DNA from: Thermoflexus sp.
GTDB lineage: Bacteria; Chloroflexota; Anaerolineae; Aggregatilineales; Aggregatilineaceae
Length of the DNA: 64,000 nucleotides
Direction: 5' to 3'
NCBI GenBank assembly: GCA_020724465.1
Contig: DYGX01000004.1
Coordinates: 62,001-126,000, forward strand
A program made the position numbers and the translations under genes. This document shows, piece after piece, positions 42,671 through 51,981 of this stretch. The notes under the pieces were generated by a model. It was not told the origin of the DNA and ran no database searches. It saw only the letters and a list, made by a program, of their open reading frames with translations. Position 1 is the first letter of the stretch. The number at the start of each line of letters is the position of its first letter.

Positions 42671-43276
42671 TCAGGCAGTTTCGGCGGCGAGCATCCGCGC
42701 GAATTGAGCGCAAAAGATGTCGAACACCACGCGGTGCAGGCGGCTGCGCGCCGGGCTTTCCAGGTAGAGCAGCCCGACGATTTCGTCGCGCTCCCACAGC
42801 GGTCCGCATAGCACAGCGCGCGCCTGGTTGTCCCAGCCGCGGTAGACCGAGACCTGCGCCTCGCCGGTCGCCAGCGCGTGTGTGATCGCCCGGCGGTCGG
42901 GATCGATCTCGCTATGCGCGATGTAGTGGCCGGACGCATCGCGCCCCGTGCAGTAGCGCAGCCGTCCCTCGCCCTCGCAGCGCAGCAGGTAGCCGGTGCG
43001 AGCGTTGAACTGCTGGACGGCGCGCAGCAGCAGCGCGTCTAGCCGCGAGGCGTAGTAGGGCGTCGATTCCGCGTCAGCCTCAAGCGGGTGATCCGGCAGC
43101 TCCCTGGCGACGGCCTCGGCCTCGGGCGAGGTGTCCTGCTCACCGGGTCCGTAATAGCGGGCGGGCAGGTCGTCTGGCTCCAGCGAACGCTGCGTTGACT
43201 CGCGGCGGGCCTCTTCGACAGAATCAGGTCGTTTCAAGAAGGCTATGATCCGCCGGACCAAGGTCTCGCGTGACAT
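42671..43276 (-). CDS. GAF-domain protein
   Basis: 201 residues. A short charged arm (SRETLVRRIIAFLKRPDSVEEARRES) is followed by a GAF-like domain from about 80 to 200: LDALLLRAVQQFNARTGYLLRCEGEGRL ... VLCGPLWERDEIVGLLYLESPARS. GAF domains bind cyclic nucleotides or tetrapyrroles or sense redox; none of the chromophore cysteines is evident. No output domain is fused. GGGGGAG precedes ATG 43276. Confidence 0.8.
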   Translation of the reverse strand: MSRETLVRRIIAFLKRPDSVEEARRESTQRSLEPDDLPARYYGPGEQDTSPEAEAVARELPDHPLEADAESTPYYASRLDALLLRAVQQFNARTGYLLRCEGEGRLRYCTGRDASGHYIAHSEIDPDRRAITHALATGEAQVSVYRGWDNQARAVLCGPLWERDEIVGLLYLESPARSRLHRVVFDIFCAQFARMLAAETA

Positions 43277-43538
43277 AACGCTCCCCCACGAAGACACCTG
43301 TTACGTATGTTCCCCCTGGCTACACAATAGCATTTTTACGTTTTTCAGCCTATAGCACTGTGATACTGTTTCGAAAGCATGAAGCCTGCATGAATTCAAA
43401 CGTCTTGCCTTAATGCAGCGGTGGCGGGCCGGACGCGCGCGGTGGATGGTGTACAATTACAGAGACAGGCATCATTGGGCCGGTCGGTGCGGCCGAGCGC
43501 GCCGCACGCCGCGACAGGATCCGCGCCAGGGGGAGCCT

Positions 43539-43727
43539 ATGTCCACCAATCTCCGCACCCTGCTGTTGGTGATCGACGGCCTCGCGCTGATCGGAGTAGT
43601 CGCGTTCAGCGTGCTCGGCGCGCTGGAACCCGAGGTCCCGGCCTATATCGTCGGGCAGATTGTCAGCGCGCTGATCGTGCTGGGGAGCGTGTTCTTGCTG
43701 CGCTATCTGCGTAATCACACGCCGTGA
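43539..43727 (+). CDS. Small two-helix membrane protein
   Basis: 62 residues: helix 1 TLLLVIDGLALIGVVAFSVLGAL, helix 2 AYIVGQIVSALIVLGSVFLLRYL. ATG 43539 has AGGGGGAG just upstream. An upstream in-frame ATG at 43413 lacks a ribosome site. No family recognised. Confidence 0.65.
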   Translation: MSTNLRTLLLVIDGLALIGVVAFSVLGALEPEVPAYIVGQIVSALIVLGSVFLLRYLRNHTP

Positions 43728-43744
43728 AGCGGCGGCAAACCGCC

Positions 43745-43768
43745 AGGGGCGCCCGCGCGGGCGCCCCT
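43745..43768. terminator. Perfect 24-bp palindrome between convergent genes
   Basis: AGGGGCGCCCGC (43745-43756) is followed directly by its reverse complement (43757-43768). A bidirectional terminator-like hairpin followed by a weakly T-rich TGATCGTTCT. Confidence 0.7.
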
Positions 43769-43800
43769 GATCGTTCTACAGCGCCGGTATAACACGCGGC

Positions 43801-45300
43801 TCAAGGCATCACGGCGTCCAGCGCCTGGCAGGCGGGGCAGCTTCCCCCAGGCCGCACGATCGCGTAGCCGGCAGCCGGATCGGCTCCGTAGGTGGTAAAG
43901 TCCACGTTCCAGACGATCATCAGGCGGACGCGGCCACTGCTCGCCGAAAGCTGCGCTGCGCGCGCCAGCCAGGCGGCCTGCTCCGCTACAGTGTTCCCCG
44001 CGCCCCACTCGAACCCGGCAGGCAGCGGGCCGTAGCCTTCCGGCGAGACGTAGCCCAGCTCGGTGAAGCACAGCGGGCGCGCGCCGCCGATCGCGTTCCA
44101 GTAAGTGTTGACCATGCCCCAGAAATAGCGGGTGTAGTAGTTGTCGCGCGGGTCGCCGCTGGTCTGATCGGGCGAGACGATCCCTTCGTTGTAGTGCAGC
44201 CCCACGCAGTCCGCGTAGTTGAGCGCGCCCGCCGACACCATGCCGCGCAGATAGCGGTCGTCGTTCCAGACACGGTCCGTGCCGAACGCGCCTTCCGCCC
44301 CGGTGGGTGCCGGCGCGCCGCTGATCACCATCACGCTCGGATTGGCCCCCTTGATGGCGGCGTAGGCTTTTTGCAGCATCTGGGTGTACATCACCGGGCT
44401 GATCTGCCCGCGCGGCCACTCGCGGTCCAGGTTCTGCTCGTTCCACACCTCGATCGCATCCGGGCCGAGCCGCGCGACGCCCGCCAGATAGCCGGCGAAC
44501 TGATCCATGTAGGCGGTCGGGTTGGCGCCAAGCTGAGCCGGGTCGCCCACCACGCCGAGCAGAATACGGAAGCCCTGGCTGTGCGCCTGGTTGATCGCGC
44601 CCGCCGCGTTATCCGGATTGTCGCCCAGGTTGTAGCGGATCTGGCGCTTGGCCCAGGTCATGCCCGCCTGACGCATCAGTTGCGGATACGCGAAGCTATC
44701 GACGTGCCCGCCCAGGCTGAAGCCGCCCGGCTGCGGCTGGGGTACCGGCGTGGGGGGTTGCGGCACGGGGGTCGCCGGCTGGGGCGCGGCTGTCGGGTAG
44801 ACTCCGCCGGGCGTCGGTGTCGGGAAGCCGGGCACGGGGGTGGGCGGCACCACCGCCGAGCCGGAAAGCTGCAGCACCTGGCCGACATAGATCAGATTCG
44901 GGTTCACGATATTGTTAAGCTGCACCAGCGCGGCAACCGTCGTGTTGAAGCGCAGCGCGATGCGCGACAGCGTATCTCCGGGTTGGACGACATACGTCGC
45001 GCCGGGCTGAGGCTGAGGCACGGGGGTCGGCGGCTGGGGCTGGGGTTGAGGTTGCGGAGCCGCCCCCGGAATGGTCAGCACCTGACCGGCATAGATCAGG
45101 TTAGGATTCACTAACCCGTTGGCTGCCGCGAGGACCGGCCAGGTCGTTCCATAACGCAGCGCGATGCGATAGAGGTTTTCGCCCGGCTGGACGACGTGCG
45201 TCGTCCCACCCTGCGCGAGCGCAGGTTCGGCCCGGGCGAACCACGCTGGTCCGGTCAGGGCCAGCACGAGCACAGCAATAATGATCCATCGAGATCGCAT
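43801..45300 (-). CDS. Secreted protein: two LysM domains and a TIM-barrel glycosidase-like domain
   Basis: 499 residues. A signal peptide ends near ALAQG. LysM domains lie at about 34-77 ([17 protein letters not shown]) and 102-146 ([17 protein letters not shown]), joined by Pro/Gln linkers. The catalytic-type domain runs from about 195 to 499. Glu288 in EVWNEQN is the probable acid/base and Glu414 in CFTELGY the probable nucleophile, as in clan GH-A (GH39/GH5-like). It probably binds the wall and cuts or senses a glycan. Confidence 0.85.
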   Translation of the reverse strand: MRSRWIIIAVLVLALTGPAWFARAEPALAQGGTTHVVQPGENLYRIALRYGTTWPVLAAANGLVNPNLIYAGQVLTIPGAAPQPQPQPQPPTPVPQPQPGATYVVQPGDTLSRIALRFNTTVAALVQLNNIVNPNLIYVGQVLQLSGSAVVPPTPVPGFPTPTPGGVYPTAAPQPATPVPQPPTPVPQPQPGGFSLGGHVDSFAYPQLMRQAGMTWAKRQIRYNLGDNPDNAAGAINQAHSQGFRILLGVVGDPAQLGANPTAYMDQFAGYLAGVARLGPDAIEVWNEQNLDREWPRGQISPVMYTQMLQKAYAAIKGANPSVMVISGAPAPTGAEGAFGTDRVWNDDRYLRGMVSAGALNYADCVGLHYNEGIVSPDQTSGDPRDNYYTRYFWGMVNTYWNAIGGARPLCFTELGYVSPEGYGPLPAGFEWGAGNTVAEQAAWLARAAQLSASSGRVRLMIVWNVDFTTYGADPAAGYAIVRPGGSCPACQALDAVMP

Positions 45301-45337
45301 GTTCGGCTCCTAAGATGAGTCATGGCGAGCATCTGCC

Positions 45338-45471
45338 TTCATCATAGTTGGATTTTGGTTTTGCACAACTGCACCGCGTGCGCCTGCCGCCAGGCTCCAT
45401 CAACCACTTAGCCTATGGCTAAATGCCCCACCTGGTGGATTTACGTCCGCCTGGTATGGCTCTATGATGAA
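45338..45471. promoter_or_regulatory. Divergent promoter region with mirrored -10 boxes and a dyad
   Basis: TTCATCATAG (45338-45347) and its exact reverse complement CTATGATGAA (45462-45471) flank the region, giving TATGAT -10-like boxes for both divergent genes. Between them lies TTAGCC-TAT-GGCTAA (45408-45422), a possible operator shared by both. Confidence 0.5.
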
Positions 45472-45537
45472 GTCATGTTTTCGGACCAGTGAAGCCCAGG
45501 CGACGCGCGCCCGGTGCTCAGGGAGGACAAGTCAGAC

Positions 45538-45807
45538 ATGCTCAGCTCAATTATCGTGTGGATCGTCGTAGGTGCCATCGCCGGCTGGCTCGCCAGTGTG
45601 GTTATGGGCACCCGCCGTGGACAGAGCCTGCTGGAAGACATCGTCGTCGGTATCGTCGGCGGTCTGATCGGCGGCTTCGTGCTGGACCTGCTGGATATCG
45701 GCGGAGAAGTCAGCGGCATCAACATCGCCAGCATCGTGGTGGCCTTCATCGGCGCCGTGATCCTGCTGGTGATCTTGCGTGCCGTGCGCGGCACCGCGCA
45801 GGTCTAA
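45538..45807 (+). CDS. GlsB/YeaQ/YmgE-family membrane protein 1
   Basis: 89 residues, three helices, with GAIAGWLASVVMGTRRGQSLLEDIVVGIVGGLIGGFV, the typical transglycosylase-associated (YeaQ) pattern. Stress-related membrane protein of unknown biochemistry. ATG 45538 follows GGGAGGA. A paralogue follows in tandem, each with its own terminator. Confidence 0.92.
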   Translation: MLSSIIVWIVVGAIAGWLASVVMGTRRGQSLLEDIVVGIVGGLIGGFVLDLLDIGGEVSGINIASIVVAFIGAVILLVILRAVRGTAQV

Positions 45808-45835
45808 GCCAAACCCGCGCCCAGATAGGCATCCG

Positions 45836-45862
45836 GCCCGCCTCATGTGAGGCGGGCTTTTT
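45836..45862 (+). terminator. Intrinsic terminator after GlsB 1
   Basis: GCCCGCCTCA (45836-45845) pairs with TGAGGCGGGC (45848-45857), followed by TTTTT. Confidence 0.93.
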
Positions 45863-46053
45863 CGTGGCGAGCGGCAGCCATTTCCAGGCAGTCCGCGTTT
45901 GTTTTTATATTGTTTATCTCATAACAAGTTTGTGTTCGTTGGTCGGCATTAATGGAATTCTAATAGAATACTTGCTATTATTTGGGTTGACACTTCACTC
46001 GACCAATGCCGCTCTGGTATAGAGTGTGAGTGCGCACAGGAGGATGAGCAACC

Positions 46054-46326
46054 ATGTTGACGTCGCTTATCGTGTGGGTTGTTCTCGGTCTCGTTGTGGG
46101 CTATCTGATCAGCCTGGCGACGGGCGTCAACCGGGGACGGAGCCTGCTCGAATACCTGGCGGGCGGCGTCGTTGGTAGCCTGGCCGGCGGCCTCATCTTC
46201 CACTATCTGGACCTGGCCGGTGACGTGGAAGGTGTTGACATCGTCGCCGTGGTGGCTGCCCTTGTCGCCGCGATCATCCTGCTGCTGATCCTGCGCAACG
46301 TGCGCCGTCCCACCGCCACGGCCTGA
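46054..46326 (+). CDS. GlsB/YeaQ/YmgE-family membrane protein 2
   Basis: 90 residues, three helices, aligned over its length with the preceding paralogue (GLVVGYLISLATGVNRGRSLLEYLAGGVVGSLAGGLI). It has its own AT-rich upstream region (45.9-46.05 kb, TATTGT/TATTAT-like boxes) and its own terminator, so the two copies are probably regulated separately. Confidence 0.92.
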   Translation: MLTSLIVWVVLGLVVGYLISLATGVNRGRSLLEYLAGGVVGSLAGGLIFHYLDLAGDVEGVDIVAVVAALVAAIILLLILRNVRRPTATA

Positions 46327-46359
46327 TCGTAGCGCCCCACCCCAGACCGGGACCCAAGC

Positions 46360-46389
46360 GCCCGCCTCATCTCAGGCGGGCCTTTTTTT
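46360..46389 (+). terminator. Intrinsic terminator after GlsB 2
   Basis: GCCCGCCT (46360-46367) pairs with AGGCGGGC (46374-46381), followed by a run of seven T. Confidence 0.93.
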
Positions 46390-46461
46390 CGCGTGGCAGC
46401 GCCGGTCCCCATCGGCGATAATCCACCAGAGAACCCACTTGGCAGAGCAAGGAGCAGAGCG

Positions 46462-47445
46462 ATGGAGTACGTGAACCTCGGCAAGACCGGGCTGAAGGTC
46501 TCGCGCCTGTGCCTGGGCATGATGAGCTATGGCAGCTCGCAGTGGCGCGACTGGGTGCTGGACGAAGACGCCAGCCGCCCCCTGATCCGCCATGCTCTGG
46601 AGATCGGGATCAACTTCTTCGACACCGCCGACATCTACTCGCTTGGCGTCAGCGAGGAAGTGACCGGGCGCGCCCTGCGCGACTTCACCACGCGCCGCGA
46701 GGACTACGTGCTGGCGACCAAGGTCTTCAACCCGATGGGCGACGGCCCCAACGACCGCGGCCTGTCGCGCAAGCATATCTTCGATGCCATCGATGCCTCG
46801 CTGCGCCGGCTGGGCGTGGAGTACGTCGATCTCTACCAGATCCACCGGTGGGATTACCAGACGCCTATCGAAGAGACCATGGAAGCTCTGCACGACGTCG
46901 TCAAGGCGGGCAAGGCGCGCTACATCGGCGCGTCCAGCATGTTCGCCTGGCAGTTCGCCAAGGCCCAGCACACCGCCGAACGCCACGGCTGGACGCGCTT
47001 TGTCTCCATGCAAAACCACTACAACCTCATCTACCGCGAGGAAGAGCGCGAGATGATCCCGCTCTGCCTCGATCAGGGGGTCGGCATCATCCCCTGGAGT
47101 CCGCTGGCGCGCGGCTTTCTGGCCGGCAACCGCACGCGCGACCGCCGCGGCGAGACGGCCCGCAGCCTGTCCGACAGCTACGCGCACGAGATGTACTACC
47201 GCGACAGCGACTTCGACGTGCTGGACCGCGTGATCGCCCTGGCAGAGCGGCGCGGCGTCAAGCCCGTGCAGATCGCGCTGGCCTGGCTGCTGCACCGTCC
47301 CGGCGTCACCGCGCCCATCATCGGCGCGACCAAGCTGCATCATCTCGACGATGCCCTGGCGGCGCTCTCGGTCACGCTCTCGCCCGACGAAATGGCGGCC
47401 CTCGAAGAGCCATACCGGCCGCATCCCATCCTCGGCCACTCCTAG
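46462..47445 (+). CDS. Aldo/keto reductase
   Basis: A 327-residue NADPH-dependent TIM-barrel oxidoreductase. The catalytic tetrad is visible: Asp and Tyr in FFDTADIYS, Lys in VLATKVF and His in YQIHRWDY. The C-terminal GATKLHHLDDAL is the cofactor 2'-phosphate region. It resembles the AKR/YajO-type branch that reduces sugars or aldehydes. ATG 46462 follows AAGGAG; a longer frame from 46393 overlaps the terminator and is unlikely. Confidence 0.93.
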   Translation: MEYVNLGKTGLKVSRLCLGMMSYGSSQWRDWVLDEDASRPLIRHALEIGINFFDTADIYSLGVSEEVTGRALRDFTTRREDYVLATKVFNPMGDGPNDRGLSRKHIFDAIDASLRRLGVEYVDLYQIHRWDYQTPIEETMEALHDVVKAGKARYIGASSMFAWQFAKAQHTAERHGWTRFVSMQNHYNLIYREEEREMIPLCLDQGVGIIPWSPLARGFLAGNRTRDRRGETARSLSDSYAHEMYYRDSDFDVLDRVIALAERRGVKPVQIALAWLLHRPGVTAPIIGATKLHHLDDALAALSVTLSPDEMAALEEPYRPHPILGHS

Positions 47446-47565
47446 GCGGCAAGCTGGCTCCATACCGGCGCGAAAGTGGCGCGGACCCCCCGCCTTGTGC
47501 TATAAGAAACGGGCGTGGGGTTCGGGAGCCATTGCCTACCGGGCAGGAGCACACAGAAGACGCGC

Positions 47566-49002
47566 ATGAGCATCCGATTTGGTACCGACGGCTGGCGTGC
47601 CGTCATCGCAGAAACGTTTACCTTCGCCAACCTGCGGCTGGTTGCCCAGGCCGTTGCGGATTACATCAACGCCGAGCTGCGGCCCAACGGCCCGGCCGAG
47701 GTCGTTGTCGGCTTCGACACCCGTTTTCTTTCCGACCGCTTCGCCATCGAGACGGCGCGCGTGCTGGCGGCCAACGGCATCATCACCTGGCTGTCGCGCA
47801 CCGACGCGCCAACCCCGGCCATCAGCTACAACATCCTGCACAAGAAGGCGGTCGCCGGGGTGGTCATCACCGCCTCGCACAACCCGCCGCGCTATAACGG
47901 CTTCAAGCTCAAGGCCAGCTATGGCGGCTCGGCCTCGCCCGCGCAGTGCCTGCGCGTCGAGGAATACCTCGAAGTGCAGCAGCGCGAGGCGCGCGGCCCG
48001 AACCTGATGAGCTACGAGCGCGCGCTCGAAGAGGATCTGATCCGGCGCTTCAACCCGACCAACGCCTACTACGAGCATCTCGAATCGCTGGTCGACATCG
48101 ACAAGATCTCCGGCGGCGAGCTGCGCATCGTGGCCGACCCGATGTACGGCTCCGGCCGCACCGCGATCCGCGCCATCCTCTCGCGCACCCGCTGCAACGT
48201 CACCGAGATTCGCGGCGAGATGAACCCCGGCTTCGGCGGCATCCACCCCGAGCCGATCCGCAAGTACCTGGACATGCTGGCCGCCACCATCCAGACCAAT
48301 CACGCCGACGTGGGCCTGGCGACCGACGGCGACGCCGATCGCATCGGCGCGATGGACGCGCACGGCACGTTTGTCGACCCGCACACCATCATGGCGCTCG
48401 CCCTGCGCTACCTGGTCGAAAAGCGCGGCTGGACCGGCGACGTGGTCAAGACCGTCTCCACCACCATGATGCTCGACCGCATCGCCGCCAGACACGGCCT
48501 GACCGTGCACGAAACGCCGGTCGGCTTCAACCACATCGCGGACCACATGCTCAATGGCAATGTGTTGATCGGCGGCGAAGAGTCGGGCGGGATCAGCATC
48601 AAAGGGCACGTGCCCGAAGGCGACGGCATCTTGATGGGCCTGCTGCTGCTGGAGATCATGGCGGATGCGCGCGCCCCCCTGCACGAGATCGTCGCCGACC
48701 TTCAGGCCCAGTACGGCCCCACCTGCTACGAGCGCACCGATTTCGTGCTGAAAAACCCGGTCCCCAAGGGCGAAATGGTCGCCCGGCTGTCCGCCGCCGC
48801 CCCGGCCGAACTGGCGGGTGAGTCTGTGCGCGCTGTGCACACCTTCGACGGCATCAAGTTCGTGCTGGCGGACGATAGCTGGCTGCTGATCCGGCCCAGC
48901 GGGACCGAGCCGGTGCTGCGCGTCTACGCCGAGGGGCGCGATGCCGATCAGGTGCGCGCGCTGCTCGACGCGGGCCGGGTGTTGACCGGCATCACCGGCT
49001 GA
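47566..49002 (+). CDS. Phosphoglucomutase/phosphomannomutase-family enzyme
   Basis: 478 residues, alpha-D-phosphohexomutase. Motifs in order are FGTDGWRAVI, the active phosphoserine loop TASHNPPRYNG, the metal loop DGDADRIG, the sugar loop GGEESGG and the phosphate loop RPSGTEPVLRVYAE. It interconverts sugar 1- and 6-phosphates. Whether glucose, mannose or glucosamine is preferred cannot be decided from the motifs. It borders the phage-derived region on its left. Confidence 0.95.
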   Translation: MSIRFGTDGWRAVIAETFTFANLRLVAQAVADYINAELRPNGPAEVVVGFDTRFLSDRFAIETARVLAANGIITWLSRTDAPTPAISYNILHKKAVAGVVITASHNPPRYNGFKLKASYGGSASPAQCLRVEEYLEVQQREARGPNLMSYERALEEDLIRRFNPTNAYYEHLESLVDIDKISGGELRIVADPMYGSGRTAIRAILSRTRCNVTEIRGEMNPGFGGIHPEPIRKYLDMLAATIQTNHADVGLATDGDADRIGAMDAHGTFVDPHTIMALALRYLVEKRGWTGDVVKTVSTTMMLDRIAARHGLTVHETPVGFNHIADHMLNGNVLIGGEESGGISIKGHVPEGDGILMGLLLLEIMADARAPLHEIVADLQAQYGPTCYERTDFVLKNPVPKGEMVARLSAAAPAELAGESVRAVHTFDGIKFVLADDSWLLIRPSGTEPVLRVYAEGRDADQVRALLDAGRVLTGITG

Positions 49003-49029
49003 GCACGCCGCTTCGACCGGCCACCCTCG

Positions 49030-49064
49030 CGCGGGGCGCATCGGGATATCCGGCGCGCCCCGCG
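49030..49064 (+). terminator. Hairpin after the phosphohexomutase gene
   Basis: CGCGGGGCGC (49030-49039) pairs with GCGCCCCGCG (49055-49064). It separates host DNA from the first phage-side gene. Confidence 0.55.
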
Positions 49065-49070
49065 ACGCGA

Positions 49071-49394
49071 TCACAGATCCCCGCCCTCGCCGTTCAGCGC
49101 CCGATCCAGCCCCTCGGCCAGCGCGGTCAGGAACGCGGGCAGAAACGCCGCCCACACACCCGCCGGAACGCGCGACAGCGCGGCAAGCTGGGCGACCAGC
49201 GGATCGGACGGCTCGTCCACGGCGGCGATCACCGCCGCGCGCTGCCCGCGCACCGAGCGCCACAGCGCCCGCGCCTGCTCGCCGACTCGCGCGCCCGCCC
49301 ACAGCAGCGCCGCGACCAGCAGCAACGTCCCCAGCAGCGTCCCCAGCAGCCCCCACAGCGCCCAGGTGTGCTCCGAAAACAGCGTGTCGATCAT
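49071..49394 (-). CDS. Small membrane protein at end of phage cassette (holin-like?)
   Basis: 107 residues. A strong helix at about 11-36 (LWGLLGTLLGTLLLVAALLWAGA) is followed by a charged stretch and a second weak hydrophobic segment (VPAGVWAAFLPAFLTALAEGL). Position as last gene of the structural operon and the topology fit a holin or a virion membrane protein, but no motif proves it. Confidence 0.55.
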   Translation of the reverse strand: MIDTLFSEHTWALWGLLGTLLGTLLLVAALLWAGARVGEQARALWRSVRGQRAAVIAAVDEPSDPLVAQLAALSRVPAGVWAAFLPAFLTALAEGLDRALNGEGGDL

Positions 49395-49413
49395 CCTCTC
49401 ACCCTCCCGGCTC

Positions 49414-49911
49414 CTACACCTCCAGCACCCAGAACCGCAGCGGCCGCTCCGCCGCCCGATGCACCGTCAGCGTCGTCCCCGCCGTGTTCACCCGCAGCTC
49501 CAGGCTGAACGTGTGCTCCCCCGCGCTCAGCCCCGTCACCACCAGCGGCAGCAGCGGCGCCAGCGTTGCCCCCACCGAGATCTGCACCGCGTCGCCCCAT
49601 CCCTCCACCTGCGCCCCGTTGTCGATGCTCACCCGCGCCCCAAACGACATCCCCTGGCTCCCGTTCATCGTCGCCCCCAGCCCGATCATCACCCGCCCGC
49701 TCGCCGTCCGCAGCGTCAGCTTCAGGTTCGTCGCGTCCACCTCGGCCCAGCTTGTCGAGGTCACCGCATACGCCGTCCCGCTCGTCTGCACGCTGCTCGC
49801 CAGCGGCCGCAGAAACAAATACCCCAGGTTGTCCCGCACGTGCACGTTCATCGCCGGCGCTGTCACCAGCTCGTCCACGCTCCACGTCTTCGGTGTCGTC
49901 CAGTCGGTCAT
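49414..49911 (-). CDS. Phage distal tail/appendage protein
   Basis: 165 residues starting MTDWTTPKTWSVDELVTAPAMNVHVRDNL, an opening often seen in phage tail-appendage and minor structural proteins. The rest is beta-rich with Thr/Ser and Gly (SGTAYAVTSTSWAEVDATNLKLTL). It probably forms part of the receptor-facing tip. ATG 49911 is chosen; the longer frame would extend into the repeat array. Confidence 0.7.
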   Translation of the reverse strand: MTDWTTPKTWSVDELVTAPAMNVHVRDNLGYLFLRPLASSVQTSGTAYAVTSTSWAEVDATNLKLTLRTASGRVMIGLGATMNGSQGMSFGARVSIDNGAQVEGWGDAVQISVGATLAPLLPLVVTGLSAGEHTFSLELRVNTAGTTLTVHRAAERPLRFWVLEV

Positions 49912-49930
49912 GCACACCCGCTCCAGATAG

Positions 49931-50007
49931 CTAGAAACAGCCAAAGACAGCTAAAGGCAGCTAAAGGCAGCTAAAGACAGCTAAAGGCAGCTAGGAACAG
50001 CCAAAGA
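49931..50007 (+). repeat. 10-bp tandem repeat array 1
   Basis: Seven or so units of the degenerate decamer RCAGCTAAAG (variants ACAGCCAAAG, GCAGCTAGGA) lie in register with a 10-base period, between the tail protein and the hub gene. It runs opposite in orientation to arrays 2 and 3 with respect to transcription. Confidence 0.85.
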
Positions 50008-50023
50008 TTTCGCGGCTCTTGGC

Positions 50024-51499
50024 TCAAAATCCGAGCCGCGTCCCCGTCCCCAGCTCTCCAAAACCTGCCACCCCCAGCCGCCAGTACCGCCGGTCATCGC
50101 TCCGCGCCAGCTCCAGCGTCACCTTCCGCCCCGCCCCGCTCGCTTCGTACTCCACCGCCGTGATCCAGTGCCGCGCCCCCTCCAGCCCGCTCTCCGCGTC
50201 CGTCACCGCCGCCTGATCCATCACCTCCAGGCTATACAGATTCACGCCCCCCACCTCGTCCCGGTCCGCAAACTCCGCCCGCCGCGCTTCCACCACCGCC
50301 GAACCCCGCCGCTTCACCGTGTAATCCGCCAGCGCCTGCCCAAATTCCGCGCTCGCCATCATCGGCAGGTCAAACACCTCGCGCTGCCATCCATAAGCCG
50401 CCGCGCTCCCCGCGTCCGCCGCCTCGCTCACCACCGGCGCATAGTCCACCACCGGCTTCCCCCTCACCTTCATAAACTGCACGTACAGCGCCCCCGTCGC
50501 CGTGTTCGTCATCCTCAGCTTCGCCCGCGTCGCCTCCACCTCAAACCCCAGGCTAAACGCCGGATCCGCCGTGTAGTCCACCCCGCTCCCGTCCCGAAAC
50601 TCGCTCACCCGATAGTCCAGCCCTGCCACCGGCACCACCACGTCCACCGCCGCGCACCGCTCGCCCACCGCGTCGTGAAACACCGCCCACACTTCCCGCG
50701 TCTCCCCCGGCGCCACCCGCATCACCCCGCTCGCCGTCCACAGCTCCCGCTCCGCGCCAATCGTCTCCACCGGATACGTCACCACCTGCACCCGGTTCGC
50801 CACGCGCCCCGCGTCCGCCGCCGTCTCCAGCCGGTCCGGCGCCGCCCCTGGCCCCAGCGCCACTTTCGGCGCCTCCGCCGCCTTCAGCAGCCACGCCCTC
50901 CCCCGATACCGCGGCACCCCGTCTCGCCCCAGCCACCACCGCCCCTGCACCGTCTCCGCCACATCCTTCACCCCGTCCCACACCCGCGTTTCCTCTGGCC
51001 GCCACCGCCATCCCACGTGCTCCAGCCGCTCCCCGTCCTCGTCATAATCGCTCTCCCCCACCTCGTACACTCGCTCCACCAGCCACTCCAGCGCCGCCGT
51101 CACCCCCAGGCTCGCGTGATACGGCACCGCCAGCGCCGCCCGCTTCAGCCGCGCGACCCCGTCCACCAGCTCCAGCGCCGCCGTCCCTGCTTCCCGCTCC
51201 GCCACCACGCGCTCCACCCAGCCCGTCATCACCGCCCAGCCGCCCCCGCCCGGCGCCACCGCTCGCACCCGCGCCGCCCGCCGCTTCCCCAGCCCCTCAG
51301 CAATCGGGCTGCTCGCGTTCCCCGGCGTAAACCGCCCGTCGCCGTTCTCCACCTGCACCCACGCTCGCCCCACGTCCCCCGCCACATGCCACCGCTCCTC
51401 GAACCCCACCCGCACCCGCAGCGCCATTACCCGCGCGCTCTCGTCTTCCCACGCCCCCGTCCCCGTCCAGTCCACCTCAACCACCAGCCGCGTCCACAT
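50024..51499 (-). CDS. Phage tail hub/minor structural protein
   Basis: 491 residues, beginning MWTRLVVEVDWTGTGAWEDESARVMALRVRVG, with QVENGDGRFTP. These are features of phage minor tail or baseplate-hub proteins in short-tailed structural operons. The middle (LVDGVARLKRAALAVPYHASLGVTAALEWL) and end (LYSLEVMDQAAVTDAES) are not recognised. The ribosome site GGACGGAG precedes ATG 51499. Coding-strand G-richness is extreme here (see findings). Confidence 0.65.
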   Translation of the reverse strand: MWTRLVVEVDWTGTGAWEDESARVMALRVRVGFEERWHVAGDVGRAWVQVENGDGRFTPGNASSPIAEGLGKRRAARVRAVAPGGGGWAVMTGWVERVVAEREAGTAALELVDGVARLKRAALAVPYHASLGVTAALEWLVERVYEVGESDYDEDGERLEHVGWRWRPEETRVWDGVKDVAETVQGRWWLGRDGVPRYRGRAWLLKAAEAPKVALGPGAAPDRLETAADAGRVANRVQVVTYPVETIGAERELWTASGVMRVAPGETREVWAVFHDAVGERCAAVDVVVPVAGLDYRVSEFRDGSGVDYTADPAFSLGFEVEATRAKLRMTNTATGALYVQFMKVRGKPVVDYAPVVSEAADAGSAAAYGWQREVFDLPMMASAEFGQALADYTVKRRGSAVVEARRAEFADRDEVGGVNLYSLEVMDQAAVTDAESGLEGARHWITAVEYEASGAGRKVTLELARSDDRRYWRLGVAGFGELGTGTRLGF

Positions 51500-51519
51500 C
51501 GCTCCGTCCCTCGCTCCGC

Positions 51520-51963
51520 TCACACGCCGGGCGCCAGCCGCAGCACCCAATGATGCACAAAGGTCACCGCGTGATAGTCGATCCCGCCGTAGGGCACCAC
51601 GCCCGCCGATACCCGCACAACCGGGGGCCGCGCCAGAGTCCCGCCCAGGTCGGGATCGGCGGCCAGCGCCCGCGCGTAGGCGTCGATCGCCGCCGCCAGC
51701 GCCGGGAACGCCCCGCGCGCCCCGGACCCGCCCGCCACCGGCGCCACCAGCAGCAGGTGCGCGATCCGCGCTTCCAGCCAGCCGTGCCCCACCGCGAACA
51801 AGCTCGGCTCCAGCCCCGGCCAGTTCCCGCCCAGCTCCGGGACGATCACCAGCGCGGGGAGCTGCGCGCCGCCCAACGCTTCGGGCGTCTCGTCCGGCGC
51901 GTAGCTGGCCACCCCCTCAACCGCGACCGCCGCCAGCCGTTCCAGCGCATCCGCCAGCGCCAT
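51520..51963 (-). CDS. Phage neck/tail-completion-type protein
   Basis: 147 residues: ADALERLAAVAVEGVASYAPDETPEALGGAQLPALVIVPELGG ... YHAVTFVHHWVLRLAPGV. Size, alpha/beta pattern and position between connector and hub fit a tail-completion or minor neck protein. It is preceded by GGAAGGAG. The family is not certain. Confidence 0.6.
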   Translation of the reverse strand: MALADALERLAAVAVEGVASYAPDETPEALGGAQLPALVIVPELGGNWPGLEPSLFAVGHGWLEARIAHLLLVAPVAGGSGARGAFPALAAAIDAYARALAADPDLGGTLARPPVVRVSAGVVPYGGIDYHAVTFVHHWVLRLAPGV

Positions 51964-51981
51964 TCCTCGCTCCTTCCCGCC

